Shown here: piece after piece, positions 1 to 6,344 of the stretch | How the letters are laid out: every line of letters begins with the position of its first letter | How positions within the stretch are numbered: the stretch's first letter is position 1 | Assembly (NCBI GenBank): GCA_903910495.1 | Contig: CAIVZW010000301.1 | Location: 1 to 11,825, forward strand | Source of the DNA: an uncultured beta proteobacterium | GTDB taxonomy: Bacteria; Pseudomonadota; Gammaproteobacteria; Burkholderiales; Rhodocyclaceae | Direction: 5' to 3' | DNA: 11,825 bases | The notes under the pieces: generated by a model | What the model was told of the DNA's origin: nothing | What the model saw: the letters and a program-made list of their open reading frames with translations, nothing else | Database searches by the model: none | Made by a program: the position numbers and the translations under genes

Positions 1-125
1 CGATGATCGATGAACATTTTCTTCCGGCGCAGCACAGGGATATGGTTATCGTAGAGTCTGACCCACGTGCATTGCTGGCCGCGTTCCAGACGTTTGTGCC
101 GGTTACAACGTTGAAGTGGCTATAA
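1..125 (+). CDS. LOG family protein, C-terminal fragment (5' end outside window)
   Basis: The frame beginning at base 3 is open from the window edge to TAA at 123-125 and gives about 40 residues. They include FLPAQHRDMVIVESDP, followed by ALLAAF and a terminal LKWL. LOG-family (TIGR00730-type) proteins typically end with a segment of this kind: F-L-x-x-x-H-R-x-x-x-x-V, then D-P-x-x-L-L, then a final K-W. Members are nucleoside 5'-monophosphate phosphoribohydrolases that release the free base from a nucleotide in the cytoplasm. The catalytic PGGxGT motif would lie upstream and is not visible, so activity cannot be judged. Being upstream of an isochorismatase-like hydrolase and an amidohydrolase remnant, it would fit a nucleobase or ureide catabolic cluster, which is inference. 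The family call rests on a short tail only. Confidence 0.62.
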   Translation, partial: MIDEHFLPAQHRDMVIVESDPRALLAAFQTFVPVTTLKWL

Positions 126-129
126 CCCG

Positions 130-231
130 ATGTGGCTGGGGACTCTGGACCGATTGGTAATACCGGCCGTGGAAACCACGGCAGAGGAATTCAACAAAAT
201 CGTTCAGCTCAATATGACGGGATGTAGATGC
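130..231 (+). pseudogene. Decayed short-chain dehydrogenase (SDR) fragment
   Basis: Between the LOG gene stop and the next gene, the frame starting at base 130 reads VETTAEEFNKIVQLNMTG. This matches the SDR region after the NNAG motif (typically E-x-x-x-E-x-F/W-D-x-x-x-x-V-N-x-x-G). A stretch resembling the part just before it, GPIGNTGRG, lies in a different frame at about 147-173, as if a frameshift separates the two. Only some 30 codons remain, with no Rossmann TGxxxGxG motif and no YxxxK. I read it as a relic of a lost SDR gene, not an expressed peptide. It could be chance similarity; a profile search of both frames would decide. Confidence 0.4.
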
Positions 232-248
232 TGGCTGGGCGATACTTT

Positions 249-254
249 AAGGAG
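249..254 (+). promoter_or_regulatory. Ribosome binding site that sets the hydrolase start
   Basis: AAGGAG lies six bases before a GTG at 261. The in-frame ATG at 228 has no comparable Shine-Dalgarno sequence, and it lies inside the SDR-like remnant. The GTG is therefore the better start. Confidence 0.65.
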
Positions 255-260
255 AACCGA

Positions 261-1058
261 GTGGCCGTACTTAATAAAAAATTAGATCCCTTTGGCCCAG
301 CACGTCATAACGCTTGGGCATTAGAGCCAGACGGATTGAGCTTGGTGCGCAAAGCAATCCCAACGAAACCTTTGCGCTTTGATGCCAAGCCACAATCCAT
401 CGAGATTGATATAGCTCGCAGTGCAGTCGTTGTTGTCGATATGCAGAACGATTTTTGTCACCCTGATGGTTGGTTCGGGCAGAAGGGCATCAATGTCAAA
501 CCAATGCGCAAGCCGATTCCGATGATTAAACGTTTGCTGCCGGCGTGGCGTCATGCGGGTGGTGCGGTCGTCTGGCTCAATTGGGGCGTGCGACCCGATT
601 GCCTGAACCTCAGTCCAACGATACAGTTCAAAGGCAAGGGCGGTTCCCATAGCGCCGTTTGCTACGCAGATCGTTCGCCGAATGACCGCGGTCAATCGGT
701 CGTGCCAGGAGAGTGGGGCGCGCAGGTCATCAGTGAGTTCAAAGTGGATCCGACCGACATCACCATCTTTAAGCATCGACTGAGCGGTTTTTGGGACAAC
801 GAATTCGACACTGTCTTGCGCCATCAGGGCATCACCACCTTGCTGTTTGTGGGTGTCAACACCGATCGTTGTATTTTTTCTTCCCTACAGGATGCGGCCT
901 TCATTGGCTATGACTGTGTGCTGCTTGCCGAAGCATGCGGCACACCTTCGCCGACCTATGTGACGCGAGCCATTCACTTCATTGTTCAGTTGCTCCACGG
1001 TTTTGTGGGTAACACGAATTCGTTGCTCGCAGCACTGGCTGCAGGTTCGCGTAAATGA
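261..1058 (+). CDS. Isochorismatase-family cysteine hydrolase (RutB / biuret hydrolase-like)
   Basis: This is a cytoplasmic amidase-type hydrolase of the isochorismatase fold, 265 residues from the GTG at 261. The catalytic triad is visible: Asp60 in VVVVDMQNDF, Lys171 in FKHRLSGFWDN and Cys204 in GVNTDRCIFSS. The Lys-to-Cys spacing of 33 matches my recollection of the ureidoacrylate amidohydrolase RutB. The family hydrolyses C-N bonds of ureides, carbamoyl compounds or amides through a Cys thioester. The N-terminal extension of about 50 residues (with KKLDPFGPARHNAW) is longer than in RutB. A dihydroorotase-like amidohydrolase remnant follows after 51 bases, so the pair probably once formed a ring-opening plus ureido-hydrolysis pathway (inference). 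The gene looks intact. The exact substrate cannot be read from the sequence; biuret, ureidoacrylate-like and N-carbamoyl compounds are all possible. Confidence 0.88.
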   Translation: MAVLNKKLDPFGPARHNAWALEPDGLSLVRKAIPTKPLRFDAKPQSIEIDIARSAVVVVDMQNDFCHPDGWFGQKGINVKPMRKPIPMIKRLLPAWRHAGGAVVWLNWGVRPDCLNLSPTIQFKGKGGSHSAVCYADRSPNDRGQSVVPGEWGAQVISEFKVDPTDITIFKHRLSGFWDNEFDTVLRHQGITTLLFVGVNTDRCIFSSLQDAAFIGYDCVLLAEACGTPSPTYVTRAIHFIVQLLHGFVGNTNSLLAALAAGSRK

Positions 1059-1109
1059 GTCTCAACCTACCCCGCGGTGCAGGGTTGACCGATTAACACA
1101 ATCAAACCA

Positions 1110-1427
1110 ATGAATACTTCTTCTAAACAAGTTGACCTCGTGATTCGCGGGGCCAAACTGGTGTCCCCCGATCAGATCATAGAGGCCTCTGTTGCGATTT
1201 CTGGTGAGTTCATCGTCGCCGTTGGGCACGGCGATCTGATGCCCCCGGCAAGACAGGAGATGCGGGCCGATGGCTTTTACCTATTGCCTGATGCGATCGA
1301 TAGTCACGTGCATTTTCGTGACCCAGGGTATCCAAATAAAGAAACATGGAAGACCGGGTCGGCAGCTGCTGCATGCGGCGGCGTCTCAACGGTTTTCGAG
1401 ATGCCCAATACCAACCCGCCAATAGGC
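1110..1427 (+). pseudogene. Amidohydrolase (dihydroorotase / dihydropyrimidinase / allantoinase type), truncated to its N-terminus
   Basis: About 105 residues survive. They show the N-terminal beta-sandwich strand ([14 protein letters not shown]), the metal-binding HVHFRDPG motif with His66 and His68, and the downstream [16 protein letters not shown]. These are hallmarks of the cyclic-amide hydrolase group that opens dihydroorotate, dihydropyrimidines, hydantoins or allantoin. Full-length members have roughly 400-480 residues. The carboxylated lysine, the later histidines and the catalytic Asp are all missing. Homology stops at about 1422-1428, where the frame runs into ISL3 transposase sequence. 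The product would be a non-functional chimera ending at TGA 1557-1559. LLPDAID replaces the common LPGxID just before the first histidine. It presumably worked with the hydrolase at 261-1058 before the disruption. Confidence 0.82.
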
Positions 1428-1793
1428 CTGCTGCGCCATCACGAAAACCTCACTGCAGATGGCAGGGCATCGTTGAAAATATTGCTGCCCGCCAACAAGC
1501 GGCTCAACACAGCCTACCTGCTCAATGAATCGTTCGGCCAGCTCTGGAGCTATCAGTGAGAAGGTTGGGCGCGTCGCTTCTTCGACAACTGGAAGACCAG
1601 TCTGAAGTGGCAACGTTTGAAACCCTTCGAGAAGTTTGCCGAGATGATCGAGCGTCATTGGGATGGCGTCGCTGCCTATTGCCGGCCCAAGAACAAAGTC
1701 TCGCTCGGCTTCGTCGAAGGTCTCAACAACAAGATCCGCGTCATCCAGCGCCGTACATATGGTCTGCGAGACGAAGAGTTCCTGCGACTATAA
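1428..1793 (+). pseudogene. ISL3-family transposase, C-terminal fragment with in-frame stops
   Basis: The frame that runs through from the amidohydrolase reads [17 protein letters not shown], then [17 protein letters not shown]. It meets TGA at 1557-1559 and continues in the same frame with EGWARRFFDNWKTSLKWQ, then HWDGVAAYC, then KVSLGFVEGLNNKIRV and YGLRDEEFLRL. This is the characteristic C-terminal (DDE_Tnp_ISL3) region, including the last catalytic Glu segment near GFVEGLNNKIR. The frame then hits TAA at 1791-1793, after which ILTSMPQI continues the family's usual C-terminal tail. Both stops therefore look like point mutations in an old copy: TAA probably replaced a Lys codon, and TGA a sense codon before EGW. 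It is a dead fragment. Confidence 0.85.
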
Positions 1794-1839
1794 ATTCTCA
1801 CATCAATGCCCCAAATAATCTAACCAGCATGCAAATTTG

Positions 1840-1862
1840 CCCACACTCTTCCACGAAGAGCC
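1840..1862 (+). repeat. Right terminal inverted repeat of the ISL3 remnant
   Basis: On the minus strand this reads GGCTCTTCGTGGAAGAGTG and on to GGG, in the style of ISL3-family ends that begin GGCTCTTC. It lies just downstream of the transposase remnant, where the right end should be. It also contains a 6-bp stem (CTCTTC / GAAGAG around CAC, 1846-1860). The matching left repeat is absent, so the assignment rests on position and resemblance. Confidence 0.6.
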
Positions 1863-1868
1863 AATAGG
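1860..1868 (+). repeat. GCCAATAGG, second copy (first at 1418-1426)
   Basis: The same nine bases occur at both outer edges of the IS remnant: at 1418-1426, at the end of the amidohydrolase homology, and here, overlapping the last three bases of the right IS end. The six bases outside the IS end (AATAGG) could be part of a target-site duplication, since ISL3 elements usually make 8-bp duplications. They could instead be microhomology used in the deletion that removed the left part of the IS. Confidence 0.4.
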
Positions 1869-1876
1869 AGATAAAC

Positions 1877-3145
1877 ATGAACACGACTGCATCAATCAGT
1901 TTGCCAATTAGAAGCGCTATAAACGACAACCGATGGTTGCAACTTTGCTACGGCATTATCTGCATGGCAATGGTCTCTAACATTCAATATGGTTGGACAT
2001 TGTTCGTTAACCCGATCAATGCCAAGTTAGGCTGGACGCTTGTGGCGATTCAAGTTGCGTTCACGATTATGATCGTTGCGCAAACTTGGCTCATGCCGGT
2101 GTCGGGTTACCTCATAGATCGTTACGGCCCACGCCCTGTTGTGATGGGCTCCGGGATTCTTGTCGCTGTTTCATGGGGGATGAATGCGACTGCAGGATCT
2201 CTCACAGTGCTTTATTTTGCGGCGGCATTGGGGGGGCTCGGCGTGGGTGGCGTGGTAGCGGCTTGTTCTGGAAACTTGTTGAAGTGGTTTCCTGATCGGC
2301 GAGGGCTTGCTGCCGGTTTGGTGGCGATGGGATTTGGCCTAGGGTCCGCCTTATTTATTACGCCGATGGTCAACATGATCAAGGTCAGTGGGTACGAGAA
2401 TGCATTCTTTAATTTTGGAATGCTCTTTGGCTCCATTATCTTTTTAGTGTCATGGTTCATGCGTTCGCCACCGGCTCAAATAGTCGTTGAACAAGTTGGT
2501 CTGGCTGTCAACCAAAAGCGTAGTTACACCCCACTTGAAATGCTGAAAACGCTCCCTTTTTGGCTCCTTTTCCTGTGCTTTATTTGCGTAGCTTCCGGTG
2601 GTTTGATGGTGATTGCCCAAATCGCACCCATGGCAAAGGACATGAAAATCGCTGATGTGCCTGTCACTATGCTGGGCCTTACGATGACCGCGCTTGTTTT
2701 TGCAATGATGATTGACCGGATTCTCAACGGTTTAACTCGTCCATTTTTTGGTTATATTTCTGACAAAATTGGACGTGAAAATACGATGTTCATTGCTTTT
2801 TCTTTAGAGGCACTCGGTATTTGGGCGTTGGCCATTTTTGGTCACGATCCTTTGTCGTTTGTTTTACTGACAGGCTTTGTATTCTTTGCTTGGGGTGAGA
2901 TCTTCAGCCTATTTCCAGCCACTATCAGCGATACATTTGGTCCGAAATACACCGCGACAAACGTCACCTTGCTGTTAACAGGTCAAGGGGTTGCTGCATT
3001 CATCGTCCCATTGGCCGGCGTGATTTTTCGCGAGACGGGTAGTTGGAACCTGGTTTTTCTGATTGCGGCAGGCTTAAATGTGGTGGCTGCCGTGCTGTCT
3101 CTGGTGATCAAACCGATACGTGCTCGGTTCATCGCGCAGCGCTGA
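1877..3145 (+). CDS. MFS transporter, OFA family (oxalate:formate antiporter-like)
   Basis: This is a 422-residue inner-membrane carrier with about 12 membrane segments. It starts at ATG 1877 behind AGGAG at 1866-1870. Family marks are IQYGWTLFVNP near residues 37-46, the MFS loop motif GYLIDRYGPRP near 77-87, KWFPDRRGLAAG near 136-147, and NGLTRPFFGYISDKIGR near 284-300. These align with OxlT of Oxalobacter formigenes. Of the two basic residues that bind oxalate in OxlT, the Arg272 equivalent is present (Arg288). The position of Lys355, reached without gaps from LFPxTxSDxFG, is Gln370. That argues against oxalate and for a monocarboxylate or amide-containing acid, which is inference. The ribosome site sits right against the IS end, so the original promoter may have been lost or replaced. 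The gene looks intact and visibly more AT-rich than the TRAP genes that follow. Confidence 0.88.
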   Translation: MNTTASISLPIRSAINDNRWLQLCYGIICMAMVSNIQYGWTLFVNPINAKLGWTLVAIQVAFTIMIVAQTWLMPVSGYLIDRYGPRPVVMGSGILVAVSWGMNATAGSLTVLYFAAALGGLGVGGVVAACSGNLLKWFPDRRGLAAGLVAMGFGLGSALFITPMVNMIKVSGYENAFFNFGMLFGSIIFLVSWFMRSPPAQIVVEQVGLAVNQKRSYTPLEMLKTLPFWLLFLCFICVASGGLMVIAQIAPMAKDMKIADVPVTMLGLTMTALVFAMMIDRILNGLTRPFFGYISDKIGRENTMFIAFSLEALGIWALAIFGHDPLSFVLLTGFVFFAWGEIFSLFPATISDTFGPKYTATNVTLLLTGQGVAAFIVPLAGVIFRETGSWNLVFLIAAGLNVVAAVLSLVIKPIRARFIAQR

Positions 3146-3159
3146 ATTTGATACTCGCT

Positions 3160-3210
3160 TGTCGGCGCTAATTGAATATGGACCCACCCTGCTGATTGAA
3201 ATTTGACCCA
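3160..3210 (+). repeat. Two imperfect 20-bp direct repeats, possible IS-element end
   Basis: GCTAATTGAATATGGACCCA (3167-3186) and GCTGATTGAAATTTGACCCA (3191-3210) match at 16 of 20 positions with a 24-base period. TGTCGGC precedes the first copy. Tandem terminal repeats of about 20 bp are typical of IS21-family ends, and I think this is a leftover end of such an element; no transposase sequence is nearby. An alternative is a pair of regulator-binding sites for the TRAP operon. The repeats lie in the 99-base gap between the MFS gene and dctP. Confidence 0.4.
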
Positions 3211-3244
3211 ATTAACAGTTCTCAATTTTATTAGGAGCATAACC

Positions 3245-4249
3245 ATGCGACTCGTTCTTCTGATATTAGCGCTCGTCCTCGCGGTTGCGACAACTTCTAC
3301 CGCGTACGCGCAGCAGCCGATAACCATCAAGTACAGCCACGTGAACACCGATAACACGCCCAAAGGCGTGGCCGCCCTCAAATTTAAGGAGCTTGCGGAA
3401 AAATATCTCGGAGATAAAGTGAAGGTTGAAGTTTTTCCAAGCTCAACCTTATTCGGCGACGCTCAGGAGATGGAGGCGCTGCTGCTCAATGACGTGCAAA
3501 TCATCGCGCCATCGCTATCGAAGTTCGATCGCTACACCGATAAGCTGCAAATCTTCGATCTGCCATTCCTGTTCAATGACACGGACGCGGTCACCCGCTT
3601 CGAGAACTCTAAGCAAGGCCAGGAGTTACTCAATTCAGTCAGCAATCGCGGCTATGTCGGTCTAGGCTACGTCCACAACGGCATGAAACAGATGTCATCC
3701 AACCGTGAAATCCACATGCCGGGCGACGCAAAGGGTCTCCGCTTCCGCATCCAGCCCTCCAAGGTGATTGAGGCGCAGTTCGCTGCAATCGGTGCAGTGC
3801 CGCAGAAGCTCGCCTTCTCCGAGGTTTATCAAGCTTTGCAGACCGGCGTCGTTAACGGTCAGGAGAATAGCTGGACCAGCATTTACTCGATGAAATTCTA
3901 CGAGGTGCAGCCCTTCATCGTCGAAAGCAACCACGGCATGATGACCTTTATGGTCACCGTCGCGGCGCGTTGGTGGGATAAGTTGCCGGCTGACGTGCGC
4001 ACGAGCCTCGCTCGCGCTATCCAAGAATCTTCCGCCGAGGCCAACAAGATGGCCAGTGCGATGCATCAGGATAGCAAGAAGAAAATTATCGAATCCGGTA
4101 AGTCGAAGATTATCAGCTTCACTCCCCAGGAATTGGAGGCGTGGAAGAAGGTGATGGCCCCGGTCTGGTCCAAGTTCGAGCCGGCGATCGGTAAGGACTT
4201 GATCGAAGCTGCACGCAATTCCAACGTCGCTGACCAAGCAAAAAAATAG
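3245..4249 (+). CDS. dctP: TRAP transporter solute-binding protein, DctP family
   Basis: This is a periplasmic binding protein that captures an organic acid and delivers it to the QM membrane complex. It has 334 residues from ATG 3245. That start has AGGAG at 3233-3237 and gives a clean signal peptide (MRLVLLILALVLAVATTSTA, cleavage probably after AYA22). The longer in-frame start at 3203 lies within the repeats and would spoil the signal peptide. Family features are ITIKYSHV, TPKG, the IFDLPFLF segment, and GLRFRIQPSKVIEAQFAA, where Arg168 is the conserved carboxylate-binding arginine. AFSEVYQALQTGVVNGQEN follows. It strongly resembles C4-dicarboxylate DctP proteins, but the family also carries other carboxylates and the true ligand is unknown. 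It is first in a dctPQM run with short gaps. Confidence 0.9.
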   Translation: MRLVLLILALVLAVATTSTAYAQQPITIKYSHVNTDNTPKGVAALKFKELAEKYLGDKVKVEVFPSSTLFGDAQEMEALLLNDVQIIAPSLSKFDRYTDKLQIFDLPFLFNDTDAVTRFENSKQGQELLNSVSNRGYVGLGYVHNGMKQMSSNREIHMPGDAKGLRFRIQPSKVIEAQFAAIGAVPQKLAFSEVYQALQTGVVNGQENSWTSIYSMKFYEVQPFIVESNHGMMTFMVTVAARWWDKLPADVRTSLARAIQESSAEANKMASAMHQDSKKKIIESGKSKIISFTPQELEAWKKVMAPVWSKFEPAIGKDLIEAARNSNVADQAKK

Positions 4250-4264
4250 CGGAGACATGGATAT

Positions 4265-4798
4265 ATGAGTCGCCATCTAGTTGATCGGCTGGAGGAAGGC
4301 GCAATCGCTTTCCTCCTCGCGGCCATGACGCTTGTCACCTTTGCGCAGGTGATCCTGCGCTACGTTTTCAACTCATCGATATTGTGGGGCATCGAGGCTT
4401 CAATTTACCTGTTCGGCTGGCTGGTGCTAATCGGGATCTCGTATGGCATCAAGGCCGGCTCTCACATCGGCGTCGACGCACTGGTCAACGTGCTGCCCGC
4501 CCGCGGCAAGCAGGTCGCTGGCGTCATCGCCGGCTTGCTCTGCATGATCTACGCCGTGCTCATGCTCATCGGCAGTTGGCACTACTTTGCAACGGTCTAT
4601 GAAATCGGCATCACGGGGGACGACATCCATATCCAGCGCTGGATCATGATCATTGTCCTGCCTCTCGGGTTCTTGCTGCTGCTCTACCGGCTGATCCAGA
4701 CAACGTGGCGGATCGTTCGTGGCGAAGAGAAGGGTTTCAAGCTCGTGAATGAAGCGGCCGAGGCCCTAGAGCAGTACAAAGACCACCGCAAGCAGTAG
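4265..4798 (+). CDS. dctQ: TRAP transporter small permease, DctQ family
   Basis: The 177-residue membrane protein has four predicted helices at about 13-33, 46-64, 84-105 and 125-144. It carries the DctQ signature LRYVFNSSILWGIEAS, followed by SYGIKAGSHIGVDALV. It pairs with the large DctM subunit to form the membrane part of the sodium-coupled TRAP transporter. The start is 15 bases after the dctP stop, with GGAG at 4251-4254. The nearby ATG at 4257 is followed at once by a stop and is not used. A charged C-terminal tail (KGFKLVNEAAEALEQYKDHR) extends into the cytoplasm. The gene is intact and its order and spacing point to one operon. Confidence 0.9.
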   Translation: MSRHLVDRLEEGAIAFLLAAMTLVTFAQVILRYVFNSSILWGIEASIYLFGWLVLIGISYGIKAGSHIGVDALVNVLPARGKQVAGVIAGLLCMIYAVLMLIGSWHYFATVYEIGITGDDIHIQRWIMIIVLPLGFLLLLYRLIQTTWRIVRGEEKGFKLVNEAAEALEQYKDHRKQ

Positions 4799-4840
4799 CG
4801 CCGCGGTGAAGCGACTAACGACAGAGTTGGACTTGAAATT

Positions 4841-6139
4841 ATGACTACACTTTTCCTTATCATCGCCTTGTTCGTGCTCCTCGCGCTCGGCATGCCGATT
4901 TCGATCTCGATTGGCCTGTCCAGCGTCTTAACGGCCTTGCTCTTCACGCCAACCTCGCTGGCATCGATCGCGTTGAAGTTCTTCGCGACGATGGAACACT
5001 ACACGCTGATGTCCATCCCCTTCTTCATTCTGGCCAGCGGCTACATGACGAGCGGCGGTATTGCGAGGCGATTGATGGATTTTGCGTCGGCATTGGTCGG
5101 CCACGTTCCGGGCGGGCTTGCCGTAGCCTCGATATTCGCATGCATGCTGTTTGCTGCGATTTCCGGCTCCTCGCCCGCCACCGTGGCGGCGATCGGCTCG
5201 ATCGTCATCGCCGGCATGATTCGCACAGGTTACCCGCCCTCCTTCGCGGTGGGGAGCATTTGCTGCGCCGGCACGCTCGGAATCCTGATCCCGCCTTCGA
5301 TCCCCATGATCGCCTACTCGGCAACGACGGAGACTTCGCTCGGCCGCCTATTCCTCGCCGGCTTTTTCCCCGGCATCATGCTCGGCGTGCTCCTGATGGT
5401 CGCGGTATATTTCTACGCTCGCTGTACCGGCCTGCCGCGAATGCCCAAATCATCGTGGAGTGAATTGTACGAGAAAACGCGCAAATCGATTTGGGGTATC
5501 TTGCTGATCTTCGTCATCATGGGCGGCATCTACGGTGGCGCCTTTACGCCGACCGAGGCCGCTGCTGTCTCGGCCGTCTATGCCTTCGTGGTTGCCACGT
5601 GGGTCTACAAGGACTGTCCGCTAAAGGACAGTCCGAAGGTCTTGCTGGAAGCGGGCAAAGTGACGGTGATGCTCATGTTTATCGTCGGCAACGCGTTCCT
5701 CTTCGCGCATGTGATGACCTCCGAACGCATCCCCGATATGCTCGTCGCCAGCGTGATTTCCGCCAATCTCGAGCCTTGGGTGTTCCTCATCCTCGTCAAC
5801 GTCTTGCTGCTGATCGCCGGAAACTTCATGGAACCGGTCGCCATTATCACCATCCTGTCGCCAGTAATATTCCCGATAGCCATGAAGCTCGGCATCGATC
5901 CGATCCATCTTGGTATCGTGTTTGTGGTTAACATGGAGATCGGCATGTTGACGCCACCGGTCGGGCTGAACCTGTTCGTGGCCTCCGGCATTACCGGAAT
6001 GAGCATCATGACCGTCGTTAAAGCCGTGGTGCCTTGGCTGGGGATTCTGCTCGCTTTCCTGGTTCTCGTTACCTACGTGCCGTGGATATCAACTTGGGTG
6101 CCCGATTTGCTACTCGGCCCTGAATTGCTGCAGCGATGA
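4841..6139 (+). CDS. dctM: TRAP transporter large permease, DctM family
   Basis: The 432-residue protein is very hydrophobic and forms the transport channel of the TRAP system. Diagnostic segments are SIPFFILASGYMTSGGIARR near residue 57, AISGSSPATVAAIGSI near 106, GTLGILIPPSIPMIAYS near 144, TPTEAAAVSAVYAF near 237 and PPVGLNLFVASGI near 374. Length and motifs are those of a complete DctM. It lies 42 bases after dctQ, and the ribosome site is weak (only GGA before TTGAAATT), so translational coupling is not obvious. Together with the upstream genes it makes a full TRAP system. The GC-rich codon use matches dctP and dctQ and differs from the MFS gene. Confidence 0.92.
   Translation: MTTLFLIIALFVLLALGMPISISIGLSSVLTALLFTPTSLASIALKFFATMEHYTLMSIPFFILASGYMTSGGIARRLMDFASALVGHVPGGLAVASIFACMLFAAISGSSPATVAAIGSIVIAGMIRTGYPPSFAVGSICCAGTLGILIPPSIPMIAYSATTETSLGRLFLAGFFPGIMLGVLLMVAVYFYARCTGLPRMPKSSWSELYEKTRKSIWGILLIFVIMGGIYGGAFTPTEAAAVSAVYAFVVATWVYKDCPLKDSPKVLLEAGKVTVMLMFIVGNAFLFAHVMTSERIPDMLVASVISANLEPWVFLILVNVLLLIAGNFMEPVAIITILSPVIFPIAMKLGIDPIHLGIVFVVNMEIGMLTPPVGLNLFVASGITGMSIMTVVKAVVPWLGILLAFLVLVTYVPWISTWVPDLLLGPELLQR
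5611..5634 (+). repeat. Perfect 9-bp inverted repeat inside dctM
   Basis: GGACTGTCC, six-base loop GCTAAA, GGACAGTCC. It encodes the loop DCPLKDSP between membrane segments. No T-run follows, so it is not a terminator. It may be only a coding coincidence. Confidence 0.5.
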
Positions 6140-6344
6140 GTGCCGGCAAATGTGCGGAGCTTGATTGACGCTCGCGGTACTCGGTTCGACTCGTAATGAG
6201 GATCCGGCAAACAATGCAATCCCGGGTCGGGGAGTCGACGACTAGAACACGCCGGGATGATATGATGGCTACTGCTTCGAGGCGCTCCGCATGGCCTGTA
6301 CCCACGCACCCGCAGATGGGGTATTCAATCAGGATAATGCATAG
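6140..6344 (+). promoter_or_regulatory. Gap before the tetR-type gene with a possible promoter and operator
   Basis: These 205 bases hold no convincing gene. A short open frame begins at 6196 but lacks a ribosome site and resembles nothing I know. Possible control elements are the palindrome AGTCGACGACT at 6233-6243 and a near-consensus -10 hexamer TATGAT at 6261-6266 with only a poor -35 upstream. No terminator hairpin with a T-run follows dctM, so read-through from the TRAP operon into the regulator gene is possible. Confidence 0.3.

Larger units (their letters stand above)
1428..1862 (+). mobile_element. ISL3-family insertion sequence remnant, right-hand end
   Basis: About 435 bases remain of an element that is normally 1.3-1.5 kb. 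It comprises the 3' part of the transposase gene and the right terminal repeat at 1840-1862. The left end and the first two thirds or so of the transposase are gone, and the left edge abuts amidohydrolase coding sequence. The remnant ends only 14 bases before the start codon of the MFS gene. It cannot move by itself. Confidence 0.82.

Noticed and set aside
3203..3244. Upstream ATG extension of dctP
   Set aside because: It lies in the direct-repeat region, lacks a ribosome site and would bury the signal peptide. ATG 3245 has AGGAG and starts the signal peptide correctly.
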